Of a stretch of 23,035 nt of DNA, positions 1-7,528 are shown piece by piece. The DNA is taken from positions 1-23,035 of IMG/VR virus record IMGVR_UViG_3300005533_000023. One strand, written 5' to 3'. Every line of letters starts with the position of its first letter. The stretch's first letter is position 1. The notes under the pieces are model-generated. The model was not told the origin of the DNA and did not search any database. It worked only from the letters and a program-made list of their open reading frames with translations. A program made the translations under genes and the position numbers. The stretch is from a virus.

Positions 1-267
1 GAAGACAACGGCACCGGCTCGGGCGGCCCGACCGCGAATTACGATCAGTTTCTGATCTACGACGTGACCGCCAACGGCGCCCCGGTCAATCTTCAAACGC
101 AGGGCAGCCCGACCACCAGCTCGACCGCTTACGGCGGCACCAATGTGCAGAACCCGCCGGGCGTGACGAGCTTTTGGAGTTGTTGGTCGCCGGCCGGGGT
201 TGCGCTGACCTCGCCCTGCCCGAAGCGGGTTGCGACCCGCGCCGCGGCCGGTTTCCGCCGCCGCTAA
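1..267 (+). CDS. 3' end of an unrecognised phage gene (5' truncated by window)
   Basis: The frame is open from base 1 and stops at TAA 265-267, giving at least 88 residues. Codons end mostly in G or C, as in the other real genes here, so the frame looks genuine. The visible part is rich in Gly, Thr, Ser and Asn, with alternating polar and hydrophobic stretches such as YDQFLIYDV, and ends in a basic tail (AAAGFRRR). This would suit a beta-rich virion surface protein, but I do not recognise a family. It lies 4 bases upstream of the repeat-containing gene at 272. Because it sits just before the head genes, it may be a minor virion component; that is inference from position only. Confidence 0.6.
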   Translation, partial: EDNGTGSGGPTANYDQFLIYDVTANGAPVNLQTQGSPTTSSTAYGGTNVQNPPGVTSFWSCWSPAGVALTSPCPKRVATRAAAGFRRR

Positions 268-271
268 GCCG

Positions 272-1438
272 ATGCCGTGGATCGCCCCCGGCAATCGACC
301 TGGTGCGCCTCGGGCGGCGCAGTATTTTATCGCCCAGGCGGTAGCGGCGATCGTCGAGAGCGGGGCCGCCGCCGATACGCTGACCGAGACGGCACAGCTG
401 GCGCTCACCGTCAGCGAGGCCGGCGCGGCCGCTGACACGGTCACCACCACAGGAATCAGCGTCAACGTCGCCGAGAGCGGCGCGGCGGCCGACACGGTCA
501 CCGAGACGGTGCAGTTGGCGCTCAGCGTCGCCGAGAGCGGAGCGGCTGCCGACGCGCCACAGATCCCCGGCCAAGGGCAAGGCCAGTGGATCGCGCCCAG
601 CAACCGCCCAGGCGCGCCGCGCGCCGCGCACTATTTCCTGGCCGCGAGCGGTCCGATCGCCGTCAGCGTCGCCGAGAGCGGCGCGGCGGCCGACACGGTC
701 ACCGAGACGGCGCAGTTGGCGCTCAGCGTCGCCGAGAGCGGCGCGGCGGCCGACACGGTCCAATCGAACAGCATCACGGTCTCGATCAGCGAGAGCGGCT
801 CGGCGACTGACGCGGTCACCGAGACAATCACCATCACGGTGGGGATCACCGAGAGCGGGGCCGCGACCGACGGCCCCGGAGAGACCGGCAGATTTGGGCT
901 CACACAGGCGGAGAGCGGTCTTGCCACGGACGGATGGGCGGTGCCCGGTGCGGGCATCGGCACGATGGCGGAACAAGGAGCCGCACAAGAGAGCTGGAGC
1001 GCGGCGGTGCGCTCGCCGCAGCCGAGCCCGTATTACGACCTGCTTGCGATTTTTGCCCAATGCGCCCCGGGGGTGGTGCTGACCGCCGAGATCGACGCCG
1101 CGCTGCATCTCGCCTATCAGCAAAACGGCTATCAGCCGCTGACCTGCGCGCAGGTCTTGGCAGTGGTGTTGCCGCTGATCCCGGACGGAAACCCGCCGGA
1201 ATACACACTCGGCGCGCCGACCTGGCCGCCGCCGACGCCGCAACCCGGAGCCACTCCGACATTCACCGCGGAGCTGCCCGCGCAGCCGACGCAGACCACC
1301 GCGCAGATTGTCGGCGACGTGCCGCCGGGCCGCGGAGTGGCACTCTTTCCGTGGGGATTGCCGCGCTTCAAGGATTCGAACCCGACGCCCCTGGACGATT
1401 GGGCGATCGACAACGAGGCGGATTTTGGCGAGCCGTGA
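272..1438 (+). CDS. Repeat-rich putative virion protein (ESGxAxD repeats)
   Basis: A protein of 388 residues. I chose ATG 272 (MPWIAPGNRPG) over an in-frame ATG at 230 because 230 lies inside the upstream gene; no strong ribosome site decides it. A module beginning WIAPxNRPGAPRAAxYF occurs twice (near residues 3 and 106). Each copy is followed by repeats of about 20 residues with core ESGAAADT, about nine copies in all. The C-terminal part (from about residue 250) is non-repetitive: PSPYYDLLAIFAQ, a helical stretch, a Pro/Thr-rich linker, and an acidic end with WAIDNEADFGEP. There is no signal peptide or membrane segment. Similar Ser/Thr/Ala-rich repeats occur in fibrous or decorating phage proteins, so a surface virion role is plausible but unproven. 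Confidence 0.75.
   Translation: MPWIAPGNRPGAPRAAQYFIAQAVAAIVESGAAADTLTETAQLALTVSEAGAAADTVTTTGISVNVAESGAAADTVTETVQLALSVAESGAAADAPQIPGQGQGQWIAPSNRPGAPRAAHYFLAASGPIAVSVAESGAAADTVTETAQLALSVAESGAAADTVQSNSITVSISESGSATDAVTETITITVGITESGAATDGPGETGRFGLTQAESGLATDGWAVPGAGIGTMAEQGAAQESWSAAVRSPQPSPYYDLLAIFAQCAPGVVLTAEIDAALHLAYQQNGYQPLTCAQVLAVVLPLIPDGNPPEYTLGAPTWPPPTPQPGATPTFTAELPAQPTQTTAQIVGDVPPGRGVALFPWGLPRFKDSNPTPLDDWAIDNEADFGEP
356..934 (+). repeat. In-gene tandem repeats of about 60 bases coding ESGxAxD units
   Basis: About nine units of 57-60 bases run through the gene, each coding ESG(A/S)A(A/T)D followed by a beta-like stretch such as TVTETAQLALSV. The stretch 468-540 matches 669-741 with a single base difference over 73 bases, which points to recent duplication. 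The later units (from about 779) are more diverged (ESGSATD, ESGAATD, ESGLATD). Repeats keep frame throughout, so this is a coding repeat. Confidence 0.85.
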
Positions 1439-1453
1439 TCGTCTTGTTATGGG

Positions 1454-1705
1454 ATGAATGGGAAGATGGCTGCGCTATTCTCTCGCCCCTCGGCACCGGA
1501 AATCGTGCAGGTGCCCGCGCCGACCACGCCGAGCGTGACCCCGACGACGCCCCCGACGCCGACCAGCGCCAGCGTGCAGGCGGCCGGACAGACGGCCGCC
1601 GCCGCCGCCGGCTCTGGCGCCGGGCAGGCTTCAACGATCCTAACCTCGGGCTTGGGCGTCCTTGGCGCGCCACCCACCACAAAGCGGCAATTGCTAGGCG
1701 CATGA
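1454..1705 (+). CDS. Small pre-portal phage protein
   Basis: An 83-residue protein directly upstream of the portal gene (stop at 1703-1705, portal ATG at 1707). The middle is Pro/Thr-rich (about residues 15-45) and low in complexity. The C-terminus holds the conserved-looking GQASTILTSGLGVLGAPP followed by KRQLLGA. Short proteins with a closing STIL(T/S)xGLG...K..LLG pattern are common next to portal genes in podoviruses and are normally annotated as hypothetical. ATG 1466 (MAALFS) is an alternative start; neither has a clear Shine-Dalgarno sequence. A head-related role is inferred from position. Confidence 0.75.
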   Translation: MNGKMAALFSRPSAPEIVQVPAPTTPSVTPTTPPTPTSASVQAAGQTAAAAAGSGAGQASTILTSGLGVLGAPPTTKRQLLGA

Positions 1706-1706
1706 G

Positions 1707-3392
1707 ATGGCGGACGAGCTAGCTCAAGAAATCCTCCGCGACTGGGAGCGCGGAAACGCCGATCGCGGCGTATGGATGACGCACTGGCAGCGGATCGCCA
1801 ACTATCTACTGCCCAACCGCGCCGATTACATCGTGCACCGCGCGCCGGGCGCGAAGCGCATGCAGTGGATCTTTACGTCGGCACCGTTGACGGCGGTGGA
1901 TCAGTGCGCTTCCGGCCTGCATTCCTACCTGACCAGCCCTTATCTGCCCTGGTTCGCGCTGAGCCCCGATGACGATCGGCTCGCGCGCAACTGGCGCGTA
2001 CGGCGCTGGTTCGATCAAGCGACGCTGGCGATGTATCGGTACTTCAACGGGCCGTCGCACAATTTCGCCGCGCAAAGCTACGAGCTTTATCTCGATCTTG
2101 TGACCATCGGCACCGCGGCGATGCCGGTCTTGCCCTCGCCGCGCCGCACGATCCTGTTCTCGACGCGCCACATGCGGGAGCTGGTGTGCTGGGAGAACGA
2201 GGAAGACCGGATTGACCGGGTGGTGCGCCGCTGGCAGTTCACCGCCAAGCAGGCTGTAGACCAGTGGGGCGAGCGCGCCGGCGAAAAAGCGCTGAAGGCG
2301 GTTGCAGACGGCAAGCACGACGAAAAATTCTGGTACCTGCACCGGGTGCAGCCGCGCCAACGGCGCGACACGCAGCGCGGCGACCGCCGCAACATGCCGT
2401 TCGAAAGCGTGTATGTCAGCGAGGAAGACCGCACCGTCATCGACGTTGGCGGCTACCATGAATTTCCCTTCCTGGTGCCGCGCTTCGCCAAGGCCGCGGG
2501 CGAAATCTACGGACGCGGCCCCGGAATGCTGCAGCTGCCGGACGTGCAGATGCTCAATGAATTCGTCAAACTGCTGTGGAAGGGCGCGCAAAAAATCGTC
2601 GATCCGCCGCTCCAATTGCCGGATGACGGCTTCATCGTGCCGATTAAGACCACCCCCGGCAGCCTCAATTACTTCCGTTCTGGGACCAGACCCACCGATC
2701 GGATCGCGCCGATTGAGACAAAGGGGAATATCGAGATCGGCCTCGAGCTGTTGAACGCGCTCATTCAGCAGATCAACCGAGGCTTCTATCTGGAATATCT
2801 GGCGATGCCGGTCGATCCGCGCGATCCGGCCTCGACCGGCAAGGGTGTCACCGCCACGTTCTACGTGCAGAAACAGCAATCGGACATGCGGCTGTTGTCG
2901 CCGATGCTGTCGCGCCTGACAGCGGAGTTTCTGGAGCCGCTGATCAATCGCACCTTCATGATCTTGTGGCGCGAATCGCGCGCGCGCCGGTTCGGCCCCG
3001 GCAGCCCGTTTCCGGCGCCGCCCGAGGAACTGGCCGGGCAGCCTTGGCATGCCGAGTACGTATCGCCAATCGCGATCGCGCAGAAGGGCGCGCAACTCGA
3101 CGCCGTGCAGCGGCTGATGCAGACGCAGCTCGAGTTGCGCCAGATCGATCCGACAGCGCCAATGTCGATCGACACGGATGCGATCATGCGGCTGACGGCC
3201 GAGGATCTGAACGCGCCGGCTGCGGTGATGCTTCCGCCCGAGCAGGTGGCGGCGATCCGGCAGCGCCAGGCGGCGATGCAGCAGCAGGCGCACGAAGCGC
3301 AGACGGCCGAGCAGATCGCCGGCGCCGCCAATCAGGGTGGCGCCGCGCTTGTCAACCTGGCGCAGGTCGCGCAGCAGCGCGCGGCCGGATAG
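1707..3392 (+). CDS. Portal protein (podovirus head-tail connector, T7 gp8-like)
   Basis: A protein of 561 residues, close to the usual 500-570 for T7-type head-tail connectors. The N-terminus (LAQEILRDWERGNADRGVW, then RIANYLLPNR) and residues 50-88 (IFTSAPLTAVDQCASGLHSY, then LTSPYLPWFAL) match the connector pattern of a conserved segment ending in LTSP...WF. A central clip/wing region follows. The C-terminal 60 residues are Gln/Ala-rich helix (IRQRQAAMQQQAHEAQ), typical of the portal barrel end. Twelve copies normally form the ring at one capsid vertex through which DNA is packaged and ejected. It starts one base after the upstream stop and precedes scaffold and capsid genes, the canonical order. 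This is a secure call from pattern and context. Confidence 0.93.
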   Translation: MADELAQEILRDWERGNADRGVWMTHWQRIANYLLPNRADYIVHRAPGAKRMQWIFTSAPLTAVDQCASGLHSYLTSPYLPWFALSPDDDRLARNWRVRRWFDQATLAMYRYFNGPSHNFAAQSYELYLDLVTIGTAAMPVLPSPRRTILFSTRHMRELVCWENEEDRIDRVVRRWQFTAKQAVDQWGERAGEKALKAVADGKHDEKFWYLHRVQPRQRRDTQRGDRRNMPFESVYVSEEDRTVIDVGGYHEFPFLVPRFAKAAGEIYGRGPGMLQLPDVQMLNEFVKLLWKGAQKIVDPPLQLPDDGFIVPIKTTPGSLNYFRSGTRPTDRIAPIETKGNIEIGLELLNALIQQINRGFYLEYLAMPVDPRDPASTGKGVTATFYVQKQQSDMRLLSPMLSRLTAEFLEPLINRTFMILWRESRARRFGPGSPFPAPPEELAGQPWHAEYVSPIAIAQKGAQLDAVQRLMQTQLELRQIDPTAPMSIDTDAIMRLTAEDLNAPAAVMLPPEQVAAIRQRQAAMQQQAHEAQTAEQIAGAANQGGAALVNLAQVAQQRAAG

Positions 3393-3402
3393 GGGATAGC
3401 CT

Positions 3403-3684
3403 GTGACCAAGGAAGAGGCACACGATCGAGCGATCCTCGCGATCTGCCGGCCGATGATCGAGGATTTCCGCGCCGGGCTGATCGACGCGGAGCGGCTGAA
3501 AAAGGACATCCTCCGCCGCCGCGCTGAGATCGAGGAACATGTCCGCGCCCTGCTCGAGATCGCGGCCGCCGCACCCGCGCTTTGCGTGGTGTGCGCGACG
3601 ACCGCAACCACCAAGATCAAGGACAAGGATTATTGTGACCGGCATGCGCGGCTGGTACCGCGCCAGATCCCTGACAACCCATGA
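3403..3684 (+). CDS. Small Cys/His protein, putative zinc knuckle
   Basis: A 93-residue protein starting at GTG 3403, set by AGGGGA at 3391-3396 upstream. The first 55 residues are a charged helical region (RLKKDILRRRAEIEEHVRAL). The C-terminal part carries C61-x2-C64 and C78-x2-H81, a spacing able to bind one zinc ion. The function is unknown. Its stop overlaps the next start (ATGA at 3681), so the two are probably translationally coupled. The next gene also carries a Cys/His set, so both may be related small nucleic-acid- or protein-binding accessories of head assembly; that is inference. Confidence 0.75.
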   Translation: MTKEEAHDRAILAICRPMIEDFRAGLIDAERLKKDILRRRAEIEEHVRALLEIAAAAPALCVVCATTATTKIKDKDYCDRHARLVPRQIPDNP

Positions 3685-4130
3685 GCGACCCGCAATTCCG
3701 CCACCGTTTTGACCCGCGGCTCGGCAGCGTCTATGTGGCGGCCCGCTATGCGCAGGCCCGATGCGATCATGGCGGCTGCAGAATTCCGCCGGCCCGCGGA
3801 CTGTTTGTGAAAATTCCCGCGATGCCCTGGACCGTGCCGATGCCGAAGCCGATCAGGCTGCGCACGGTGCTGCATTTCTGCGACCTGCATCGGGCCGAGG
3901 TGACCGCGACGGACGTCTTGACGCCGCAGGTCAAGGCGATGGTCGAGGAGATCGCGCGACAGCTGGCGAGGCTGCCCGAGCCGCATAGCCGTTATTGGCG
4001 CACGACTCACCGCCCCGATTTTGAGGCGGCGTGGATCGAGTGGCCGCTGATCGGCACGCCGGAATATCGCCAGTTCTTAGTCGACCTCGAGCGCAACCAT
4101 GAACTTCCGCCGGGAGTGCGGGTGATATGA
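3681..4130 (+). CDS. Hypothetical phage protein with C-x4-C / C-x2-H motif
   Basis: A 149-residue protein starting in an ATGA overlap with the upstream gene and ending in another ATGA overlap at 4127. C28 and C33 (ARCDHGGC) pair with C67 and H70 (FCDLH) as a possible zinc site. The C-terminal half has an aromatic-rich stretch (SRYWRTTHRPDFEAAWIEWP). I do not recognise a family. Its place between portal and scaffold genes suggests a late, head-related or accessory role, not one of the main structural proteins. Confidence 0.75.
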   Translation: MSDPQFRHRFDPRLGSVYVAARYAQARCDHGGCRIPPARGLFVKIPAMPWTVPMPKPIRLRTVLHFCDLHRAEVTATDVLTPQVKAMVEEIARQLARLPEPHSRYWRTTHRPDFEAAWIEWPLIGTPEYRQFLVDLERNHELPPGVRVI

Positions 4131-4468
4131 ACGGCCGCCAATGGTTCGCCAGCGGTGCGCTGCGCCGGCTGTTTCCGCAATACAACCGCCGCATCGAGCT
4201 GGCCAATGCCTATCAGACGGTCTTTGATAGCCCCGAGGGCAGCCGCGTGCTGCGCGACCTGTTGACGGCCGGCGGCCTGTTATCGACGAGCGTCGTTGAA
4301 GGCGATGCGCAACTGACCGCCTACAACGAGGGCAAGCGCGCGCTGGCCCTGCACATCCTGCACCGGCTGCGATGGTCTGAGGGCGAGCTGATGCAGCTCG
4401 GCCAAGAGCTGACGGCGGAAGAGATCGAGGCCCGCGAGCAGGCAATGAGCCAGGAGACGATGACATGA
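4127..4468 (+). CDS. Bbp19-family phage protein
   Basis: A 113-residue protein. The pattern fits the Bbp19 family named after Bordetella phage BPP-1: an aromatic FDSPEGSRVLRDLLTAGGLL segment (residues 33-52) followed by AYNEGKRALALHILHRL (residues 65-81). The role of the family is not established; members sit between portal and scaffold or capsid genes in podoviruses, as here. It starts by ATGA overlap and ends by ATGA overlap, so it belongs to the coupled chain 3403-4971. The call rests on the motif seen by eye plus synteny. Confidence 0.8.
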   Translation: MNGRQWFASGALRRLFPQYNRRIELANAYQTVFDSPEGSRVLRDLLTAGGLLSTSVVEGDAQLTAYNEGKRALALHILHRLRWSEGELMQLGQELTAEEIEAREQAMSQETMT

Positions 4469-4668
4469 GCATCCTAACGGCAAAGGCGCGCAAAGCCATT
4501 CCACGCCGCGATTTTGCGATCCCGGAGAAGGCCCCCGGCCCGGGCAGCTACCCGATCGAGGATCGCGCGCATGCGCGCAACGCGTTGGCGCGCAGCGCCG
4601 GCAAGCCGGTGGCCGCCCGGGTGCGCCGCGCCGTTGAACGGAAATATCCGGGGTTGGCGAAGTCGTGA
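4465..4668 (+). CDS. Small phage protein with YPIED...HARNALAR motif
   Basis: A 67-residue basic protein starting by ATGA overlap. It contains FAIPEKAPGPGSYPIEDRAH followed by ARNALARSAGK and a helical, positively charged C-terminus (VRRAVERKYPGL). This FAxP...YPIxDxAHARNALAR pattern is a recurring short domain in phage proteins (DUF6582-like, recalled without a search), found alone or fused to structural proteins. Its function is unknown. It ends by GTGA overlap with the next gene. Confidence 0.75.
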   Translation: MSILTAKARKAIPRRDFAIPEKAPGPGSYPIEDRAHARNALARSAGKPVAARVRRAVERKYPGLAKS

Positions 4669-4868
4669 CCGAAATCAAATGGCCGCCGCGCGAAGAGGTG
4701 ATGAAGCGCTTCGCCTATAAATGCGAGTGGCTCAATCTGAGGATCGGCGGCCGCCATCCGATCTGGTATAGCTGGGAAGGCGACGAGATCAGGATGCAAT
4801 ATCCGCAGAGCCCTGGAAATGCCCCTAACTCCGAAAGGTCGCACAATTCTGACGGCGATGCGGAATAG
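4665..4868 (+). CDS. Hypothetical small protein
   Basis: A 67-residue frame starting at GTG 4665 by GTGA overlap with the previous stop. The N-terminal 50 residues (REEVMKRFAYKCEWLNLRIG, then HPIWYSWEGDEIRMQYP) look protein-like. The last 17 residues (GNAPNSERSHNSDGDAE) lie under the next gene's frame and look like run-on sequence. I do not recognise a family. The position in a coupled chain is its main support. Confidence 0.6.
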   Translation: MTEIKWPPREEVMKRFAYKCEWLNLRIGGRHPIWYSWEGDEIRMQYPQSPGNAPNSERSHNSDGDAE

Positions 4869-4971
4869 ATACGGAGACAAAAAGGGGAAGAGCGTGTTTT
4901 ACGCGTCCATCAACAAAGGCAAGCTGAGTGGCGTAGAGAAGCGCCCAGAGCCTAAAAGGAAACCGAAATGA
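4819..4971 (+). CDS. Short conserved-type phage protein (VFYASINKGK motif)
   Basis: A 50-residue gene in the frame of ATG 4819 (MPLTPKGRTILTAMRNRYGD) that continues with KKGKSVFYASINKGKLSGVE and a basic KRPEPKRKPK end. The arrangement 'xGxxIxxxMxxxYGxKKGxxVFYAxxNKGxxxGVE' is a recurrent small phage protein of unknown function, recognised from memory. It overlaps the 3' end of the 4665 gene by 50 bases and ends in an ATGA overlap with the scaffold gene at 4968. An internal start at GTG 4894 with AAGGGGAAG just upstream would give a 25-residue form. Because of its length and overlap it is easily missed. Confidence 0.78.
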   Translation: MPLTPKGRTILTAMRNRYGDKKGKSVFYASINKGKLSGVEKRPEPKRKPK

Positions 4972-5876
4972 GCGGCGCGCAAGGGATTACCGCCGCCGGC
5001 CCGAGCAGCGCGCCGCCCGCGCCGAACGCACCCGCGCCGCAAGCCGCGGCCCCCGAGGACCCGACCGCCGCGTTCCTGGCGCAGGTACCCGAGAACATCC
5101 GCGGCGAGGCCTATTTCAAGGACATTAAAGATGTCCCGACCCTCGCGCTCAAAGCCTACCACCAGGCGAAGCTTATCGGCCGCGACCCGGAAACGATGGT
5201 CGTCATTCCTGGCCCCGACGATGCCGAAGGGTGGGCGCGCCTCTGGCAAAAGCTCGGCCGGCCGGAAAAGCCCGAAGAATACAAATTCGCCGCGCCTCAA
5301 CTTCCCGAGGGCCTGACCCTCGACGAGAGCCTGCATCAGGCATTCACCGCCAAGGTGCACGAGCTGGGCTTGTCGCAGCGTCAGGCCGAACAGCTTTATC
5401 AGTGGTGGAACGAGCAGCGGATCGGCGCGCATAACGCGTTCCGCGCGCAGGAAACCACGCGCCAGCAGGCGGCTATCGCCCAGCTGCGCGCCGATCCCGA
5501 ATTCGGCGGCGCGGCCTTTGAGCAGAACGTCGAAACAGCGCAAGCCGCTCTGGCGCACTACGGCACGCCGGAGCTGATCGCCGAGCTTGACCGCACCGGC
5601 CTCGGCGACCATCCCGCCCTGATCAAGGTTTTCGCGAAGATCGGCCGCGAGCTGCAGGAAGACGGCTTGATCGGCCGCGCTGGCGAAGGCGCGGCGGCGA
5701 TGACGCCGGCCGAGGTCCAGCAGCAGATCAACGCTAAGCGCGCCGATCCCCAATTCCGGGCGCGCTATTATTCGCGGGACCGGAACACGCGCCAGGCCGC
5801 GATCGCTGAACTGAGCGCGCTTTACGATATGTTGGCCGAGGGCAACGCCGCGATGCGCGGCGAAAGCCCGGGCTGA
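4968..5876 (+). CDS. Capsid assembly scaffolding protein (putative)
   Basis: A protein of 302 residues starting by ATGA overlap. It has a Pro/Ala-rich disordered N-terminus (residues 1-45), then AYFKDIKDVPTLALKAYHQA and LIGRDPETMVVIPGPDDAEG, and WxKLGRPEKPEEYKF. This is the 'D(V/I)PTLxKAYxxxxxLIG...GRPxxPxxY' signature seen in podophage scaffold-type proteins placed before the capsid gene. The remainder is mostly helical and Glu/Gln/Ala-rich, which suits a scaffold that guides procapsid assembly and is then lost. Position directly before the major capsid gene agrees. The family has no activity I can show here. Confidence 0.82.
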   Translation: MSGAQGITAAGPSSAPPAPNAPAPQAAAPEDPTAAFLAQVPENIRGEAYFKDIKDVPTLALKAYHQAKLIGRDPETMVVIPGPDDAEGWARLWQKLGRPEKPEEYKFAAPQLPEGLTLDESLHQAFTAKVHELGLSQRQAEQLYQWWNEQRIGAHNAFRAQETTRQQAAIAQLRADPEFGGAAFEQNVETAQAALAHYGTPELIAELDRTGLGDHPALIKVFAKIGRELQEDGLIGRAGEGAAAMTPAEVQQQINAKRADPQFRARYYSRDRNTRQAAIAELSALYDMLAEGNAAMRGESPG

Positions 5877-6080
5877 TAGCGGCGGCCGGGGATCGCTCAG
5901 GCGTCCGGCCAACGCCCCTCTTACGGCAGAGGTAAAATCGCCGAGACACGGGTCCGCTGAGGCGACCGCCGGGTGCGGAAGCGGGAGCGGGGATCTCAGT
6001 CGCAACCGTAGCGCCGCCGGTCAGCGGCGCGCATCCCCCGCAAGCCGGAAGGAGAGCTTGCGGTACCAGGAGAGATCCTG
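5877..6080 (+). promoter_or_regulatory. Structured non-coding leader upstream of the capsid gene
   Basis: This is the longest gap in the structural block (204 bases). It contains several inverted repeats: CCTCT/AGAGG at about 5917-5932; a perfect 7-bp stem GCGCCGC 6011-6017 with GCGGCGC 6024-6030; a perfect 8-bp stem CCGCAAGC 6038-6045 with GCTTGCGG 6056-6063, whose loop carries GGAAGGAGA; and CAGGA 6067-6071 with TCCTG 6076-6080 around a GAGA loop directly before ATG 6081. The ribosome site AGGAGA (6068-6073) lies within this last hairpin. A TAAAAT near 5932 could be a -10 box, but I see no good -35. It may tune or boost capsid expression; I cannot assign it to a known RNA class. Confidence 0.5.
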
Positions 6081-6998
6081 ATGTCGTTCACGATCTCGGA
6101 GTCCTTTGTCCTGCAGTTCGGCGCCAACGTGATGGAACTGGCGCAGCAGCGCGTGTCCCGCTTCAAAGGACACGTCTATGAGGACCAGATCACCGGCGAA
6201 GCCGCCTACCTCGAGCAGCTGGCGCCGACCGCGGCCCGAAAAGTGACCGCCCGGCACGCCGATTCGCCGATGATGAATAGCCAGTGGCTCAGGCGCCGGA
6301 TCGCCCCCTACGATTACGACTGGGGCGATCTGATCGACCGGCTCGACAAGGTTCGGCTGTTGATCGATCCCGAAAGCCACTACACCCGGAACGCCGGCCG
6401 CGCGCTTGGCCGCGCCTATGACGACGAAATTATCGCGGCGGGCTTTGGCACCGCGTGGGCCGGCCATGCGGGCTCGATTGCGATCACCTGGCCGAACGGC
6501 AACACCGAATCGAACCCGGCGCAGCCCGGCGGGACACAGATCGCGGTCAATGACTGGACCTTTGGCAACGGCTCGGGCAACGCCGGCCTGACGATCTCGA
6601 AACTGATCTCGGCGAAGGTCGCCCTCGACCAGGCGGAAGTCGATGAGGACGAGGAGCGCTATCTAGCCGCCACCGGCCGTCAGCTCGGCAACCTGCTGGC
6701 CACGACGGAAGCCACCTCGAGCGACTACAACACGGTCAAAGCGCTTGTCCGAGGCGAGCTAGACGAGTTCCTCGGATTCAAGATCATCCGCTCCGAGCGG
6801 TTGCTTGTGAACGCGCTCGGTCAGACGCGCTGCATGGCGTGGGGCCGCATGGGGCTCGGGCTCGGCGTCGCGAAAGACATCTCGCCGCAAGCCGGCCCGC
6901 GGCCCGACAAGCGGTTTGCCCAATATATCTATTGCGACATGTCGATCGGCGCGGCCCGCCTCGAGGAGGCTCGGGTCGTTGAAGTGATCTGCGCCTAA
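6081..6998 (+). CDS. Major capsid protein
   Basis: A 305-residue protein with the pattern of podovirus major capsid proteins of the Phage_capsid_2 type: an N-terminal FVLQFGANVMELAQQRVSRF, a loop region with APTAARKVTARHADSPMM, then RRRIAPYDYDWGDLIDRLDK, and RAYDDEIIAAGFGTA. The C-terminal part has AALDQAEVDEDEE-like helix (residues 186-200), the domain GFKIIRSERLLV, and AVxxxxGLG-type strands near the end. It forms the HK97-fold icosahedral shell. AGGAGA 7-8 bases upstream sets ATG 6081. It follows the scaffold and precedes a probable cement protein and the tail adaptor. I am confident from motif pattern and gene order. Confidence 0.9.
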   Translation: MSFTISESFVLQFGANVMELAQQRVSRFKGHVYEDQITGEAAYLEQLAPTAARKVTARHADSPMMNSQWLRRRIAPYDYDWGDLIDRLDKVRLLIDPESHYTRNAGRALGRAYDDEIIAAGFGTAWAGHAGSIAITWPNGNTESNPAQPGGTQIAVNDWTFGNGSGNAGLTISKLISAKVALDQAEVDEDEERYLAATGRQLGNLLATTEATSSDYNTVKALVRGELDEFLGFKIIRSERLLVNALGQTRCMAWGRMGLGLGVAKDISPQAGPRPDKRFAQYIYCDMSIGAARLEEARVVEVICA

Positions 6999-7013
6999 CA
7001 GCGGAGGCCGCAA

Positions 7014-7523
7014 ATGGCTATTGCCACGCAATGGGGTACGCAGATGACGGCGCTGGTGAACAATGCCGGCGGCGCCATCCAAACACTGCCGCCCGTGAAC
7101 CTTGTAGGCGGCCGGCAGCGAACCTTTGTCGAGACCGTCAACCTGGCCGGCCAGGCCAACGGAACGGTGATCGGGGTCGCGCGGATCCCGCTTTACGCGG
7201 TGTTTCTCGGGATCACGCTGGTTAGCTCGGTCTCGCTCGGCACCGCCACGATCAGCTTTGGCGACGCGAACAACGCGACAGTGTTCGCACCGGCCGCGAC
7301 GCTGACGGTCACGACGCCCACCCTGGTGGGTGCCGCCGCGGCGATCGGTCAGCAGATCAGCGTCGGCTATGACAGCGTCACCGGCAACCAGGTGACGCCG
7401 TTCATGCCGCAAAAAATCGGCGAGGGCGGCGCGCTCTACGAGGATATCGTGATGACGGTGGGGGCGGCCGCGCTGCCCGGCTCGGGCGTGCTGGTCGTGA
7501 TGACGGACTTCGCGATCGACTAA
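7014..7523 (+). CDS. Probable capsid decoration/cement protein
   Basis: A 169-residue protein with ribosome site GGAGG 7 bases before ATG 7014. It is Ala/Thr/Val/Gly-rich with alternating beta-like stretches (AVFLGITLVSSVSLGTATIS; ISFGDANNATVFAP) and no Cys, as expected for a beta-barrel virion protein. It lies directly after the capsid gene. In BPP-1 the neighbour of the capsid gene is the cement protein Bbp16, so the same role is likely here by synteny. I see no decisive sequence motif, so the function is inference while the gene itself is secure. Confidence 0.72.
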   Translation: MAIATQWGTQMTALVNNAGGAIQTLPPVNLVGGRQRTFVETVNLAGQANGTVIGVARIPLYAVFLGITLVSSVSLGTATISFGDANNATVFAPAATLTVTTPTLVGAAAAIGQQISVGYDSVTGNQVTPFMPQKIGEGGALYEDIVMTVGAAALPGSGVLVVMTDFAID

Positions 7524-7528
7524 AAGCA

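Noticed and set aside
356-934. Possible CRISPR array from the repeats
   Set aside because: Repeats are in frame, contiguous without unique spacers, and code a regular protein repeat.
1806-3626. Long minus-strand frame opposite the portal gene (also 86-1243, 9154-10569 and 12718-13599 minus)
   Set aside because: These are shadows: they lie opposite well-recognised + strand genes, are rich in Arg/Ala/Gly, His or Leu with no family pattern, and have no matching ribosome sites. High GC keeps such frames open.
5877-6080. Known riboswitch class upstream of the capsid gene
   Set aside because: Hairpins are clear, but I could not match the core of any riboswitch I know, and a metabolite switch before a capsid gene has no evident reason.
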